A stretch of DNA of 64,000 nt from Candidatus Zixiibacteriota bacterium. Its GTDB lineage: Bacteria; Zixibacteria; MSB-5A5; GN15; JAAZOE01. Each line of letters starts with the position of its first letter. Position 1 is the first letter of the stretch. The stretch is from positions 1 through 64,000 of the forward strand of contig JAGLON010000004.1 in NCBI GenBank assembly GCA_023138975.1, read 5' to 3'. Position numbers and translations under genes: made by a program. The notes below the pieces were generated by a model. That model was not told the DNA's origin, did not search any database, and saw only the letters and a list, made by a program, of their open reading frames with translations. This document shows positions 1 to 7,448 of this stretch, in pieces.

Positions 1-232
1 GAAATCTGCCGATTTCTTCAGAAGGCCAGTCTTTCCACCGCAAATAACCGTTCTCTCCGGTCGGTCCATCTCTCAGCCAGTCATAAGCAACCTCGACCGA
101 ATCAAAATGGTCATCGGAATGAATAAAACCTTGTGACCAGATTACGGCCGGAAGACGAAACAATATGGCTATGATGAGGACAAAAAGAAACGGGTGTTTT
201 TTTATAAAGCCAGTCAAATGATTCCCTTTCAA
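1..232 (-). CDS. Integral-membrane glycosyltransferase, GT39/ArnT-like (N-terminal part, runs off the window)
   Basis: The minus-strand frame is open from about 232 to the window edge and gives roughly 77 residues. There is a short basic N-terminus, a hydrophobic helix (about residues 13-29), then a luminal-type loop with HSDDHFDS followed by VEVAYDWLRDGP. One transmembrane helix and an acidic DD/DE motif in the first extracytoplasmic loop is typical of GT-C enzymes that use polyprenyl-phosphate sugars (established family knowledge). The start is uncertain. I chose a TTG at 230-232 behind an AGGTGA sequence; a second TTG lies just upstream, and no ATG is present before the preceding stop. An overlapping 79-residue frame here lacks these features and looks like a shadow. 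The substrate cannot be told. Confidence 0.6.
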   Translation of the reverse strand, partial: MKGNHLTGFIKKHPFLFVLIIAILFRLPAVIWSQGFIHSDDHFDSVEVAYDWLRDGPTGENGYLRWKDWPSEEIGRF

Positions 233-296
233 TGGGAACAATAATCACCTTTGACCTGGGTCGTGTCAATAAAAACATCATAATTGAAAAATGCAT

Positions 297-330
297 AGAA
301 AAACCCGATGCCCTTCCTCGAACATCGGGT
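297..330 (-). terminator. Intrinsic terminator downstream of the pilin gene
   Basis: An 8-bp stem (ACCCGATG at 303-310 with CATCGGGT at 323-330) is followed on the minus strand by a run of six T. It lies 44 bases past the pilin stop and separates the pilin gene from the glycosyltransferase gene that follows. Confidence 0.85.
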
Positions 331-373
331 AATATTGCGTCCACACCCACATAGAGTATTTTCTTACTTTATT

Positions 374-862
374 TTACCAGGTATATGCGTAGGCAGGAGT
401 TGTATTCAGCCTGATACCAACGGTATCGCCGCCATCAACAACCGGCTCCACACGAAAGATAATAAACCGTTCCCCGCCGTTTAGCCAACCACCTGTTATC
501 TGCTGCCGAGGATTATACATAATCCAGTTACCGCTGGGTCTCCAGGACCAGTAACCATCCGGTGTATTTGCAATTGTGACAGGATCATTAATGCCTTTGT
601 AATTGGATGGAATGTTTGATAGATCTTCAAAGGGATTATGGACTGCGATAGGCTGAGCACCCACAAACTGTTTTGAGGCATAAATACCCAAGGCTGATTC
701 AAGCGAGGAAACCATAGTCTCAACAGATGCTTTTTCCGCTTCCTCAGAAACATCAAACAGACGTGGAATAGCCACAGCCGCTAAGATACCCAAAACGACG
801 ATAATTACTACTAATTCAACTAGCGTAAAACCTTTTGCTTCCGATTTCAACAACTTGAACAT
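374..862 (-). CDS. Type IV pilin / pseudopilin (GspG/PilA-like prepilin)
   Basis: A 162-residue protein with a class III signal peptide: a short basic leader ending in Lys-Gly, then FTLVELVVIIVVLGILAAVA. Prepilin peptidase would cut after Gly11, leaving a methylatable Phe1 and the conserved Glu5. The hydrophobic N-terminal helix is followed by a soluble domain rich in Trp, Asn and Gly with no obvious Cys pair. It would be a pilus or type II secretion pseudopilus subunit assembled at the inner membrane. It stands alone with its own terminator, about 53 kb from the pilB/T/C operon at the other end of the window, so it may be a minor or accessory pilin. A CGGAGA ribosome-binding site precedes the ATG. 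Confidence 0.88.
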   Translation of the reverse strand: MFKLLKSEAKGFTLVELVVIIVVLGILAAVAIPRLFDVSEEAEKASVETMVSSLESALGIYASKQFVGAQPIAVHNPFEDLSNIPSNYKGINDPVTIANTPDGYWSWRPSGNWIMYNPRQQITGGWLNGGERFIIFRVEPVVDGGDTVGIRLNTTPAYAYTW

Positions 863-1075
863 TTTAAAATCTCCGAAAATATAGTCGAGAATTATCTATT
901 TCCCTCTATGTATCGGCAGATCCTGCTAATACTTAGTAATAAAAACATTAAAAATATAAACATCGAAAACTGGACTAATATTTGCAAATACCCCCGTTTA
1001 ATGGCTTGTAAGACATTGACAGATATTGAGAAAGAGCTACATCATATAGAAGAGAAATCAAAAAGGAGCTAAGAA
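863..1075. other. Divergent intergenic region between the pilin gene and the lipoprotein gene
   Basis: This A+T-rich stretch separates two divergent genes and must carry a promoter for each. A TTGACA box lies near 1015-1020 on the plus strand, but no -10 box sits at a normal distance from it. No convincing sigma-54 or sigma-70 pair was found. No RNA gene or reading frame is seen. Confidence 0.4.
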
Positions 1076-2152
1076 ATGCTGAAATCCATGCAATTTATTG
1101 CACTTTTAATGCTTATTGCATTCACGTTTACCGCTTGTTCAACCGACAGCACGATTAACGGGCCAAGTGAAAACTCGTTTCAAACAAACCTGTCACTGAA
1201 CAAAATTATAATTCCAGAATCTGCCGTATTTGAATCCGCAACCCTATATCTCTATGTTAGTCAGGCGAATGGACAGCCTATTAATGTACATAGAATTACA
1301 GAACCATGGAATGAAATGACCGCTACCTGGAATAATTTTGACGGTCAATACAATATGGCTGTTGAAGGTACTTTTACTGCTGACGCACTCGGATGGGCAT
1401 CGGTAGATGTTTCAGGTCTTCTTATTAATTGGATGAACGGTTCAACGGCCAATTATGGCTTGTTATTAGATCAAGTTGAGATGAAATTCCCCTGGGCTCA
1501 TTTCAATAGCCGGGAAGCAACAGAAAATCAGCCTTATCTTGAAATTTGCTACACAACCTCGGATGGTCTTGAATGCGAAACGACCCTGCCTCTGGCAGAT
1601 ACCTATATTTACGAAACAATGCCTGATGTCAATATTGGATGGGCTAGTACAATCAGAACCGGATTTGGATACTTTGATGCATTAGAAAAACAGGCTCTCT
1701 TAATATTTGATATTCCTGAAATGCCGGAAGAACCTGCCGGATGCACCAATACTATTGGTTATTGGAAAAACCATGCCGGATTCGGACCTCAGGATGACAT
1801 GGTCACTCCTCTCTTACCGATTTGGCTTGGAACCGATGAAGGCACTAAGAGTATTTTTGTTAAAAATGCCCGAACTGCAAAAGCAATTCTAAAAATGAAA
1901 ACTTTTGGACACCCAAGAAATGGGATCACCAAGCTCTACGCCCAATTGCTGGCGGCAAAATTGAATATTGCTGCCGGCGCTTCAGACACAGATGTAGAAA
2001 ACGTAATTAAGAAAGCTGATCGCTTTCTCGATAATAAAAGCTGGAAAAACTGGTATAAGATGAGCCAGAAGAAGAAAAAACGTGTCCTGAGATGGATGAA
2101 AAAACTGGATAGATACAACAACGGAATTATCGGCCCGGGACACTGCGAATAA
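1076..2152 (+). CDS. Lipoprotein with DNRLRE-type segments and a C-terminal GYWKNH domain
   Basis: A 358-residue protein starting behind AAGGAG. The signal peptide ends in a lipobox (FTFTAC, Cys at about 21), so it should be lipid-anchored. Residues about 40-160 resemble the second half of a DNRLRE beta-sandwich (ESATLYLYV, ITEPWNE, ATWNNF, Val-Asp-Val-Ser). Residues about 175-220 resemble the first half of such a domain (LPLADTYIYE, then NIGWASTIRTG and ALLIFDIPE). The order is therefore inverted. From Cys224 on there is a different domain opening with CTNTIGYWKNH, a module found at the C-terminus of many exported proteins of unknown role. The tail is Lys-rich and ends Gly-His-Cys-Glu. Its function is unknown; a surface adhesive or wall-binding role is only a guess. 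Confidence 0.75.
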   Translation: MLKSMQFIALLMLIAFTFTACSTDSTINGPSENSFQTNLSLNKIIIPESAVFESATLYLYVSQANGQPINVHRITEPWNEMTATWNNFDGQYNMAVEGTFTADALGWASVDVSGLLINWMNGSTANYGLLLDQVEMKFPWAHFNSREATENQPYLEICYTTSDGLECETTLPLADTYIYETMPDVNIGWASTIRTGFGYFDALEKQALLIFDIPEMPEEPAGCTNTIGYWKNHAGFGPQDDMVTPLLPIWLGTDEGTKSIFVKNARTAKAILKMKTFGHPRNGITKLYAQLLAAKLNIAAGASDTDVENVIKKADRFLDNKSWKNWYKMSQKKKKRVLRWMKKLDRYNNGIIGPGHCE

Positions 2153-2174
2153 TACTGATACTATAACAAATAAT

Positions 2175-2210
2175 AAGCCCATAGAATTATTTCTATGGGC
2201 TTTTATTGTC
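2175..2210. terminator. Bidirectional intrinsic terminator between convergent genes
   Basis: A perfect 12-bp stem (AAGCCCATAGAA at 2175-2186 with its complement at 2191-2202, loop of four) is followed by TTTTATT on the plus strand and TTATTATTT on the minus strand. It serves the plus-strand lipoprotein gene, and the convergent beta-barrel gene ends immediately beyond it. Confidence 0.9.
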
Positions 2211-2216
2211 TAATTT

Positions 2217-2780
2217 TTAAAATGCTACGGCATTGAAAACAATACTTAGATGCCCATGCTCAACATCTAAACTCCCAACTGACGTTTTGCCGCCTCCTAA
2301 ATAGACACCAATCTGCAAATGCCGGGAAAACTCATATCCGACACCAAACAAAACTCCCGGCCCCGGATCAAACTTCTTAATATCTTCAATATCTAAAGCG
2401 TACAACCCCAGCCCAAATGCGGTAAACAGAGAACTGCCTTTACTGCCCCAATAATGGTACCAGGCCGGGCCGCTAAATCCCTGTTGAAACTTATGATTGA
2501 TTTTATCTGATTCATATCCACTGCCGTTAAACTCATAGACAATCATATTTTTTTCATCCCAGGCGTACCCCAAAAAGAGATTAGCCGCTACACCAACCCG
2601 AGATTCACTTCCTTTAATTGGAAATACACCCAAAAGAGTATCATCTACTTTCCAGGAAGAGCCGGGTGAAACACCAACTCCGCCGCCGATAACAAATCCT
2701 TTACGCTGTCCATCGAATCCAAAAACCGCTGAAGACGAAATCAATAATATCAGGCAAGCCAGTAAAACTACACGTTTCAT
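2217..2780 (-). CDS. Outer-membrane beta-barrel protein, small porin/OmpW-like
   Basis: The 187-residue protein has a Sec signal peptide (KR, hydrophobic core, cleavage near VFG-FDG). It is followed by alternating amphipathic strands rich in Gly and aromatic residues, such as GFVIGGGVGV, AANLFLGYAW, LFTAFGLGLYAL, VLFGVGYEF and LQIGVYLGGG. It ends in Phe (IVFNAVAF), the C-terminal signature recognised by the BAM complex. The size fits an eight-stranded barrel. No specific family is recognised and the substrate is unknown. A near-consensus promoter lies upstream and a terminator downstream, so it appears to be a single-gene unit. Confidence 0.75.
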   Translation of the reverse strand: MKRVVLLACLILLISSSAVFGFDGQRKGFVIGGGVGVSPGSSWKVDDTLLGVFPIKGSESRVGVAANLFLGYAWDEKNMIVYEFNGSGYESDKINHKFQQGFSGPAWYHYWGSKGSSLFTAFGLGLYALDIEDIKKFDPGPGVLFGVGYEFSRHLQIGVYLGGGKTSVGSLDVEHGHLSIVFNAVAF

Positions 2781-2846
2781 ATATCCTCCGAAGCGTTAGA
2801 GAGGGCATTAAAAGTAAAGCTCTGTAAGTTCGGTTTAATAAACGAC

Positions 2847-2875
2847 ATTATATAGGCTATTATACTCTTGTGCAA
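2847..2875 (-). promoter_or_regulatory. Sigma-70-type promoter of the beta-barrel gene
   Basis: On the minus strand TTGCAC (2870-2875) and a perfect TATAAT (2847-2852) are separated by 17 bases. Transcription would start about 60 bases before the ATG at 2780. Confidence 0.75.
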
Positions 2876-2953
2876 TTAAAAATTTCGCATTAGAAATACA
2901 ATACGCTTGAATAATAAAGTCAGCATCATCTGAAGGTTTAATCAGGTTTACAC

Positions 2954-2986
2954 AAAAAAAGCCCGTGACTTTACAATCACGAGCTT
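2954..2986 (-). terminator. Intrinsic terminator after tRNA-Leu
   Basis: A 10-bp stem (AAGCCCGTGA at 2959-2968 with TCACGAGCTT at 2977-2986, one mismatch or wobble) is followed on the minus strand by a run of T. It lies just past the tRNA and probably ends the gap-pgk-tpiA-secG-tRNA transcript. Confidence 0.88.
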
Positions 2987-2996
2987 ATTTATTTTA

Positions 2997-3078
2997 TGCG
3001 GAAGGGGGGATTTGAACCCCCACAGGTTTCCCCGCCACCCCCTCAAGATGGTGCGTCTACCGATTCCGCCACTTCCGC
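2997..3078 (-). tRNA. tRNA-Leu (anticodon GAG)
   Basis: The 82-base minus-strand sequence folds as a class II tRNA. The acceptor stem is GCGGAAG (3072-3078) with CTTCCGC (2998-3004), with discriminator A. The anticodon stem CCATC/GGTGG holds the loop TTGAGGG. There is a long variable arm, and the T arm has a GGTTCAAATCC loop. Anticodon GAG reads CUY leucine codons. The 3' CCA is not encoded and must be added by CCA-adding enzyme. It sits directly behind secG, 13 bases past its stop, with a terminator after it. Confidence 0.95.
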
Positions 3079-3091
3079 ATTGATGCTTTTC

Positions 3092-3502
3092 TTACTGCGA
3101 GTCGGCGGGTTGCTCTTCAGATGGCGTGTCAAAAATATTCTCGACTGTACCCGCAGCCGAATCAGCTTGAGCCGCCTGCTGTTGGCGATAAGCTTCCTGC
3201 TGTTGTTGAATATCTTGCTGCGCCGCCTCGGTAATAGAGGAACCGCTGCCAACTCCAGAGGCACTTCCCTTACCAGATGACATTAGCGATAATGTCAGAC
3301 AAGAAACCATAAACAGCACGGCCAAAATTGTGGTTGCTTTGGATAGGAACGAAGCCGCTCCCCGACCGCCGAATACAGCGCCGGATAATCCGCCGCCTCC
3401 GAACGCGCCGGCCAGACCTTCGCCTTTTGCAGATTGCATTAGTACAACAATAACCAGTCCGAAACAAATCAGGATGTGAACTATTATCAGAATTTCAAAC
3501 AC
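3092..3502 (-). CDS. secG: Protein translocase subunit SecG
   Basis: The protein has two hydrophobic helices (about residues 2-22 and 57-77). They are joined by the SecG loop LMQSAKGEGLAGAFGGG and a Gly-rich GAVFGGRGAASFLSK segment. A Gln/Ala/Glu-rich cytoplasmic tail follows and is longer than usual. SecG assists SecYEG-mediated protein export across the inner membrane. I chose the GTG at 3500-3502 (136 residues) because GGAGG stands 8 bases before it. An ATG at 3532 would extend the protein into tpiA by 26 bases and has no ribosome-binding site. tpiA-secG-tRNA-Leu is a common arrangement. Confidence 0.93.
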   Translation of the reverse strand: MFEILIIVHILICFGLVIVVLMQSAKGEGLAGAFGGGGLSGAVFGGRGAASFLSKATTILAVLFMVSCLTLSLMSSGKGSASGVGSGSSITEAAQQDIQQQQEAYRQQQAAQADSAAGTVENIFDTPSEEQPADSQ

Positions 3503-3506
3503 CGCA

Positions 3507-4274
3507 TTAACCTCCAGCACTTTCCATCGCATTTACCACCGCCGAGAATTCGTCGGCTTTCAAACTGGCTCCACCGATAAGGGCTCCATCAATATTATTC
3601 TTGCAAAAAAGCCCGTCGGCATTCGACGCCTTGACGGAACCGCCGTATAAAATCGATACTACTTCCGCGGTTTCCCGTCCATATTTTTCGGCCAAAATAG
3701 TTCTAATATGAACATGCACTTCTTCGGCCTGTTCCGGTGATGCGGTCTTTCCGGTTCCGATGGCCCAAACCGGCTCGTACGCGATTACCGTTTTCTTCAT
3801 ATCCGATTCAGACAAAGAATCGAGAGAGCCTGTTACCTGCTCCTCGATTACTTTTTTCATGTCGCCCGATTCTCTTTGATCCAGAGTTTCGCCGACACAA
3901 ACGATCGGAATCAAACCGGCTTCAAGCGCCTTTATCGTCTTGGCGTTTACCAGCTTGTCGCTCTCAGAAAAGAATTCTCTTCTCTCAGAGTGGCCCAATA
4001 TAACATAGGCGCAACCGCTTGTCAACAGCATTTCTGAGGATATCTCACCGGTAAATGCCCCTGATTCAGCTTCGTGCATATTTTGGCCGCCGAGCTGTAT
4101 TTCACTGTCTTTCAAAAGCATAGCCGTTTCGGTTAAAGCTGTAAACGGCGGGCAGACTAAAACAACCGGAGCAGTCACATTTCCGACTTTATCTTTAATG
4201 GCCCTGGCTAATGCTTGTGCTTCAACAATTGTCTTGTTCATCTTCCAATTGCCGGCAATAATTTTTCTTCTCAC
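3507..4274 (-). CDS. tpiA: Triosephosphate isomerase
   Basis: This 255-residue TIM-barrel enzyme interconverts dihydroxyacetone phosphate and glyceraldehyde 3-phosphate. Visible signatures are GNWKMN (catalytic Lys11), ILGHSERR (electrophilic His95), AYEPVWAIGTG (catalytic Glu167 and flexible loop 6) and LYGGSV near the end for phosphate binding. The length is normal for the family. It is cotranscribed with pgk upstream (22-base gap) and secG downstream. Confidence 0.98.
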   Translation of the reverse strand: MRRKIIAGNWKMNKTIVEAQALARAIKDKVGNVTAPVVLVCPPFTALTETAMLLKDSEIQLGGQNMHEAESGAFTGEISSEMLLTSGCAYVILGHSERREFFSESDKLVNAKTIKALEAGLIPIVCVGETLDQRESGDMKKVIEEQVTGSLDSLSESDMKKTVIAYEPVWAIGTGKTASPEQAEEVHVHIRTILAEKYGRETAEVVSILYGGSVKASNADGLFCKNNIDGALIGGASLKADEFSAVVNAMESAGG

Positions 4275-4296
4275 AATACTATTTCTCCCTTTTCCA

Positions 4297-5493
4297 TTAC
4301 TTTTCGGTCAAAGCCGCAATCCCCGGCAGTTTTTTCCCCTCCAAAAACTCAAGAGACGCTCCCCCACCAGTTGAAATATGTGACAACCGGTCTTTTACTC
4401 CGGCCTTTATCGCCGCAGCAGCCGAATCTCCTCCGCCTACAATCGAAACCGCACCACTATCAGTAGCTCTGGCAATCTGTCCGGCCAAACCAATAGTGCC
4501 AAGCGAGAATTTTTCAATCTCAAAGACACCCATGGGGCCGTTCCAAACGATTGTTTTTGAATCAAGAATAATCTCAGAATATTTCTTGAGCGTCTGCGGG
4601 CCGATATCCAGCCCTTTTTTGTCGGCGGGAATATCATCTATGCTGACAACCATGACTTCCGAATCCTCACTGAGTTCATCGGCGACAATACAATCGGTCG
4701 GCAAGTAAAAATTCACATCCTTTTCCGCAGTATCACTTAGGATATCACGGGCAAGCTGAATCTTATCTTCTTCTAAAAGAGAGGTACCGATTTGCTTGTT
4801 CATGGCCCTCAAAAAAGTAAACATCATGCCGCCGCCAATAAGGATATTGTCAACCTTATCGAGCAGGTTTTGTATTACATCAATCTTTCCCGAGATTTTG
4901 GCGCCCCCTAAAATTGCCGTAAAGGGACGCTGAGGATTTGACAAGGCCTTACCTAAATACTCAATTTCTTTCTCTATTAAATAACCGCAGGCAGCTTGAT
5001 CAAAATATTTCGTCACTCCTTCAGTCGAGGCATGAGCACGATGCGCGGTACCGAAGGCATCATTGACGTATGTCTCCGCCAAGGACGCCAATTCTTTTGC
5101 AAACGCGGCATCATTATCAGTCTCTTCTTTGTGATATCGCAGGTTTTCCAGAAGCAGACATTGCCCATCAGAGAGTGCGCCAGATTTTTGAATGGCTTCG
5201 GCTCCAATGCAATCGGAGGCAAACTCGACGGGTTGATCAAGAAGCTTAGCTAGATGCTCGGCAACCGGCCGGAGGCTCATTTCAGGGACAACCTTTCCTT
5301 TGGGACGGCCGAGATGACTGCAAAGTATCACTCTTCCGCCATCGGATAGAACTTTTTTTAAGGTTGGAAGAGAAGCCGCAATCCGAGTATCATCTGTAAT
5401 ATGTTGTGATTTATCTAAAGGTACATTGTAGTCAACTCTTATTAAGACCTTCTTACCTTTATAATCAATATCGCTTACAGTTAGCTTGTTCAT
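4297..5493 (-). CDS. pgk: Phosphoglycerate kinase
   Basis: This 398-residue two-domain cytosolic kinase makes ATP from 1,3-bisphosphoglycerate. The N-terminal half shows VLIRVDYNVPLD and LCSHLGRPKG for substrate binding. The C-terminal half shows GGAKISGKI, WNGPMGVFE and the Gly-rich GGGDSAAA and ISTGGGASLEFLEG motifs for nucleotide binding. It lies between gap and tpiA in a glycolytic operon. A strong hairpin separates it from gap. Confidence 0.98.
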   Translation of the reverse strand: MNKLTVSDIDYKGKKVLIRVDYNVPLDKSQHITDDTRIAASLPTLKKVLSDGGRVILCSHLGRPKGKVVPEMSLRPVAEHLAKLLDQPVEFASDCIGAEAIQKSGALSDGQCLLLENLRYHKEETDNDAAFAKELASLAETYVNDAFGTAHRAHASTEGVTKYFDQAACGYLIEKEIEYLGKALSNPQRPFTAILGGAKISGKIDVIQNLLDKVDNILIGGGMMFTFLRAMNKQIGTSLLEEDKIQLARDILSDTAEKDVNFYLPTDCIVADELSEDSEVMVVSIDDIPADKKGLDIGPQTLKKYSEIILDSKTIVWNGPMGVFEIEKFSLGTIGLAGQIARATDSGAVSIVGGGDSAAAAIKAGVKDRLSHISTGGGASLEFLEGKKLPGIAALTEK

Positions 5494-5516
5494 ACTAACC
5501 TCTTTACAGGTTTAGA

Positions 5517-5561
5517 CACGAAACTGCCCGGTCCAAATTCGGCCGGGCAGCTTATTTCGTG
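5517..5561 (-). promoter_or_regulatory. Strong intercistronic hairpin between gap and pgk
   Basis: An 8-bp core stem (CTGCCCGG at 5524-5531 with CCGGGCAG at 5543-5550) is extended below by CACGAAA/TTTCGTG (5517-5523 and 5555-5561) across a four-base bulge. The T-run after it on the minus strand is poor. It could be a leaky terminator or an RNA-processing/stabilising structure that sets gap above pgk-tpiA expression. Confidence 0.65.
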
Positions 5562-5574
5562 ATGTCAGTTTTAC

Positions 5575-6579
5575 TTAGCCCATCATCTTGGAAACCATAT
5601 CAACCATGCGGTTTGAGAAGCCCCATTCGTTATCATACCAACTGAAAACTTTGATAAATTTGCCATCCGCCATCGTCATCAATGAATCAAAAATTGATGA
5701 ATGCGGATTATGGACGATATCGATGGAAACGATCGGGTCGGTACAATATTCCAGAATACCTTTTAATGGTCCTTCGGCGGCTGTTTTCATTGCCTTATTG
5801 ACATCTTCGACTGTTACTTCTTTTTCAAGAATCACGGCCAAATCAACAATTGATCCAGTCGGTGTGGGTACCCTGATGGCACAACCATCAAACTTACCTT
5901 TAAGCTCTGGAATAACAAGAGCTACGGCACGAGCGGCTCCAGTTGTAGTCGGAATCATTGATACAGCGGCAGACCGGGCCCGGCGTAAATCCTTATGAGG
6001 GGCATCAATGAGTTTCTGACCGGCCGTATAGGCATGTGTAGTTGTCATAAGACCTTTTTCGATGCCGAATGATTCAAGTAAAACTTTTGCGACCGGAGCC
6101 AGGCAGTTGGTCGTGCAGGATCCAATGGAAATAACATCATGTTTGGCGGCATCGTAATCGTCACCATTTACACCGAGAACAAACATCCCATCAATGTCTT
6201 TGGCTGGCGCTGAAATTAAAACCTTCTTGGCTCCTGCCTTAATGTGTTTGGATGCAGTTTCTTTGGTCTTGAACAAGCCGGTGGCTTCAATGATAACTTC
6301 CGCACCAAGTTTTTTCCACGGCAAATTGGCAGGATCACGCTCGGCGCAAAGCGGGATCTGTTTGCCGTCAACGATGATATACTTACCATCCTTTTTATCA
6401 TAAGATACATCCCCCGGGAATCTTCCCTGTGAGCTGTCATATTTTAAAAGGGTTGCCATTGTTTCGGCATCTCCGATGTCATTAATACCAACTATTTCAA
6501 TATCATCACGTTCGTACGCAGTGCGAAAAACAAGCCGACCGATACGGCCAAATCCGTTAATTCCAATCTTCACAGACAT
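5575..6579 (-). CDS. gap: Glyceraldehyde-3-phosphate dehydrogenase, type I
   Basis: This 334-residue enzyme carries out the oxidative phosphorylation step of glycolysis. The NAD-binding Rossmann motif is [13 protein letters not shown]. The catalytic cysteine is in [12 protein letters not shown] (Cys155) with the His in THAYTAGQ. The C-terminal [12 protein letters not shown] is diagnostic of the family. Asp at the end of the second strand (GINDIGD) suggests NAD rather than NADP preference (inference). A TAGGAGG ribosome-binding site precedes the ATG. It is the first of gap-pgk-tpiA-secG. Confidence 0.98.
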   Translation of the reverse strand: MSVKIGINGFGRIGRLVFRTAYERDDIEIVGINDIGDAETMATLLKYDSSQGRFPGDVSYDKKDGKYIIVDGKQIPLCAERDPANLPWKKLGAEVIIEATGLFKTKETASKHIKAGAKKVLISAPAKDIDGMFVLGVNGDDYDAAKHDVISIGSCTTNCLAPVAKVLLESFGIEKGLMTTTHAYTAGQKLIDAPHKDLRRARSAAVSMIPTTTGAARAVALVIPELKGKFDGCAIRVPTPTGSIVDLAVILEKEVTVEDVNKAMKTAAEGPLKGILEYCTDPIVSIDIVHNPHSSIFDSLMTMADGKFIKVFSWYDNEWGFSNRMVDMVSKMMG

Positions 6580-6597
6580 AATGCCTCCTATAAGACT

Positions 6598-7293
6598 CTA
6601 AATTTTATCTTTATCAAAAATATGGTATGAAAACCCGATGGCGAATGACACCCCAGAGTAATCCTTAACTCCGGTCAGACCGTTCGTGAATTTTATTGGG
6701 TAATACTTTACCGAAAAGTTCAATCCAAACTGTTCATTTACAGCCAGATCCAAACCTCCACCGATTGTCAGCAGAAAATCTGTCTCTGTTTTTTCCACAA
6801 AATACCTATCGTAATAAGGATCAGCCGAACGGATAATCTGTGGAGAGTACCGTCCAAATACAACTCCACCACCAGCCGTTATATAAGGATGAAAACTCCG
6901 GCTTTTACCCGAAAGTGGCGTTAATTTGGCCTGGAGTAGAAGCGGATAGATATTAATCGTACCTATATACTGGTCATTATCTCTCACTATCGTAGCTTCT
7001 CCCCGACTGCCAACCCCTAACGATAATTCACCCATTATCATCGAAGTGAAACGATGGGCATAAAAAACCTCAGAAAAGAAACTGACGTCTGGAAAATCAG
7101 CATTGATATTATCGTCGGCAATAGTTAGGTCACCGCCCTGATCCGCCCAAACGCCCAATCTGACACCTACCATAGAGTAATTCGCGTCCATTCGTTTATC
7201 ATGAACGTCTACAACATCAATGGAAAATACAGTTGAAGCAAGAAAACAGATTATGGCAAAAGAGAAGAAACAAATTATTTTTAGCTGCCGCAT
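6598..7293 (-). CDS. Predicted outer-membrane beta-barrel protein
   Basis: A 231-residue protein with an N-terminal signal peptide (RQLK, hydrophobic stretch to about 24, cleavage near VFS-ID). Alternating amphipathic strands follow (YSMVGVRLGVWAD, MIMGELSLGVGSR, LLLQAKLTPLSG, YITAGGGVVFG, FLLTIGGGLDLAV, GLNFSVKYYPIKF, GVSFAIGFSYHIF). This pattern is typical of outer-membrane beta-barrel families such as OmpW or OmpA-like porins, but I do not recognise a named family. It ends only 18 bases before the gap start, so gap may be read through from it. Confidence 0.65.
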   Translation of the reverse strand: MRQLKIICFFSFAIICFLASTVFSIDVVDVHDKRMDANYSMVGVRLGVWADQGGDLTIADDNINADFPDVSFFSEVFYAHRFTSMIMGELSLGVGSRGEATIVRDNDQYIGTINIYPLLLQAKLTPLSGKSRSFHPYITAGGGVVFGRYSPQIIRSADPYYDRYFVEKTETDFLLTIGGGLDLAVNEQFGLNFSVKYYPIKFTNGLTGVKDYSGVSFAIGFSYHIFDKDKI

Positions 7294-7448
7294 TTTGACA
7301 CCTCGTATAAGGTTAACCTTGGCCTAGCTCTCCTCCTAATTACCCTAATTGTAAGCAAATAACACTTCCCCCTTATTAAGAGTCAATATAAAATACTTAT
7401 ACGAATCCCCTTCTTATTCTCGACACTATTTTTCTAAAATCAACTATT
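7294..7448. other. A+T-rich intergenic region, no gene
   Basis: This gap lies between two minus-strand genes and probably holds the promoter of the beta-barrel gene that ends at 6598. A TTGACT box is present on the minus strand, but the best -10 candidates are poorly spaced. Nothing else is seen. Confidence 0.4.

Noticed and set aside
111-350. 79-residue minus-strand reading frame with some hydrophobic stretch
   Set aside because: It overlaps the membrane-transferase frame and the pilin terminator and has no family pattern.
3043-3280. Reading frames over the tRNA-Leu and secG region on both strands
   Set aside because: They run through the tRNA and antisense to secG and carry no family signature.
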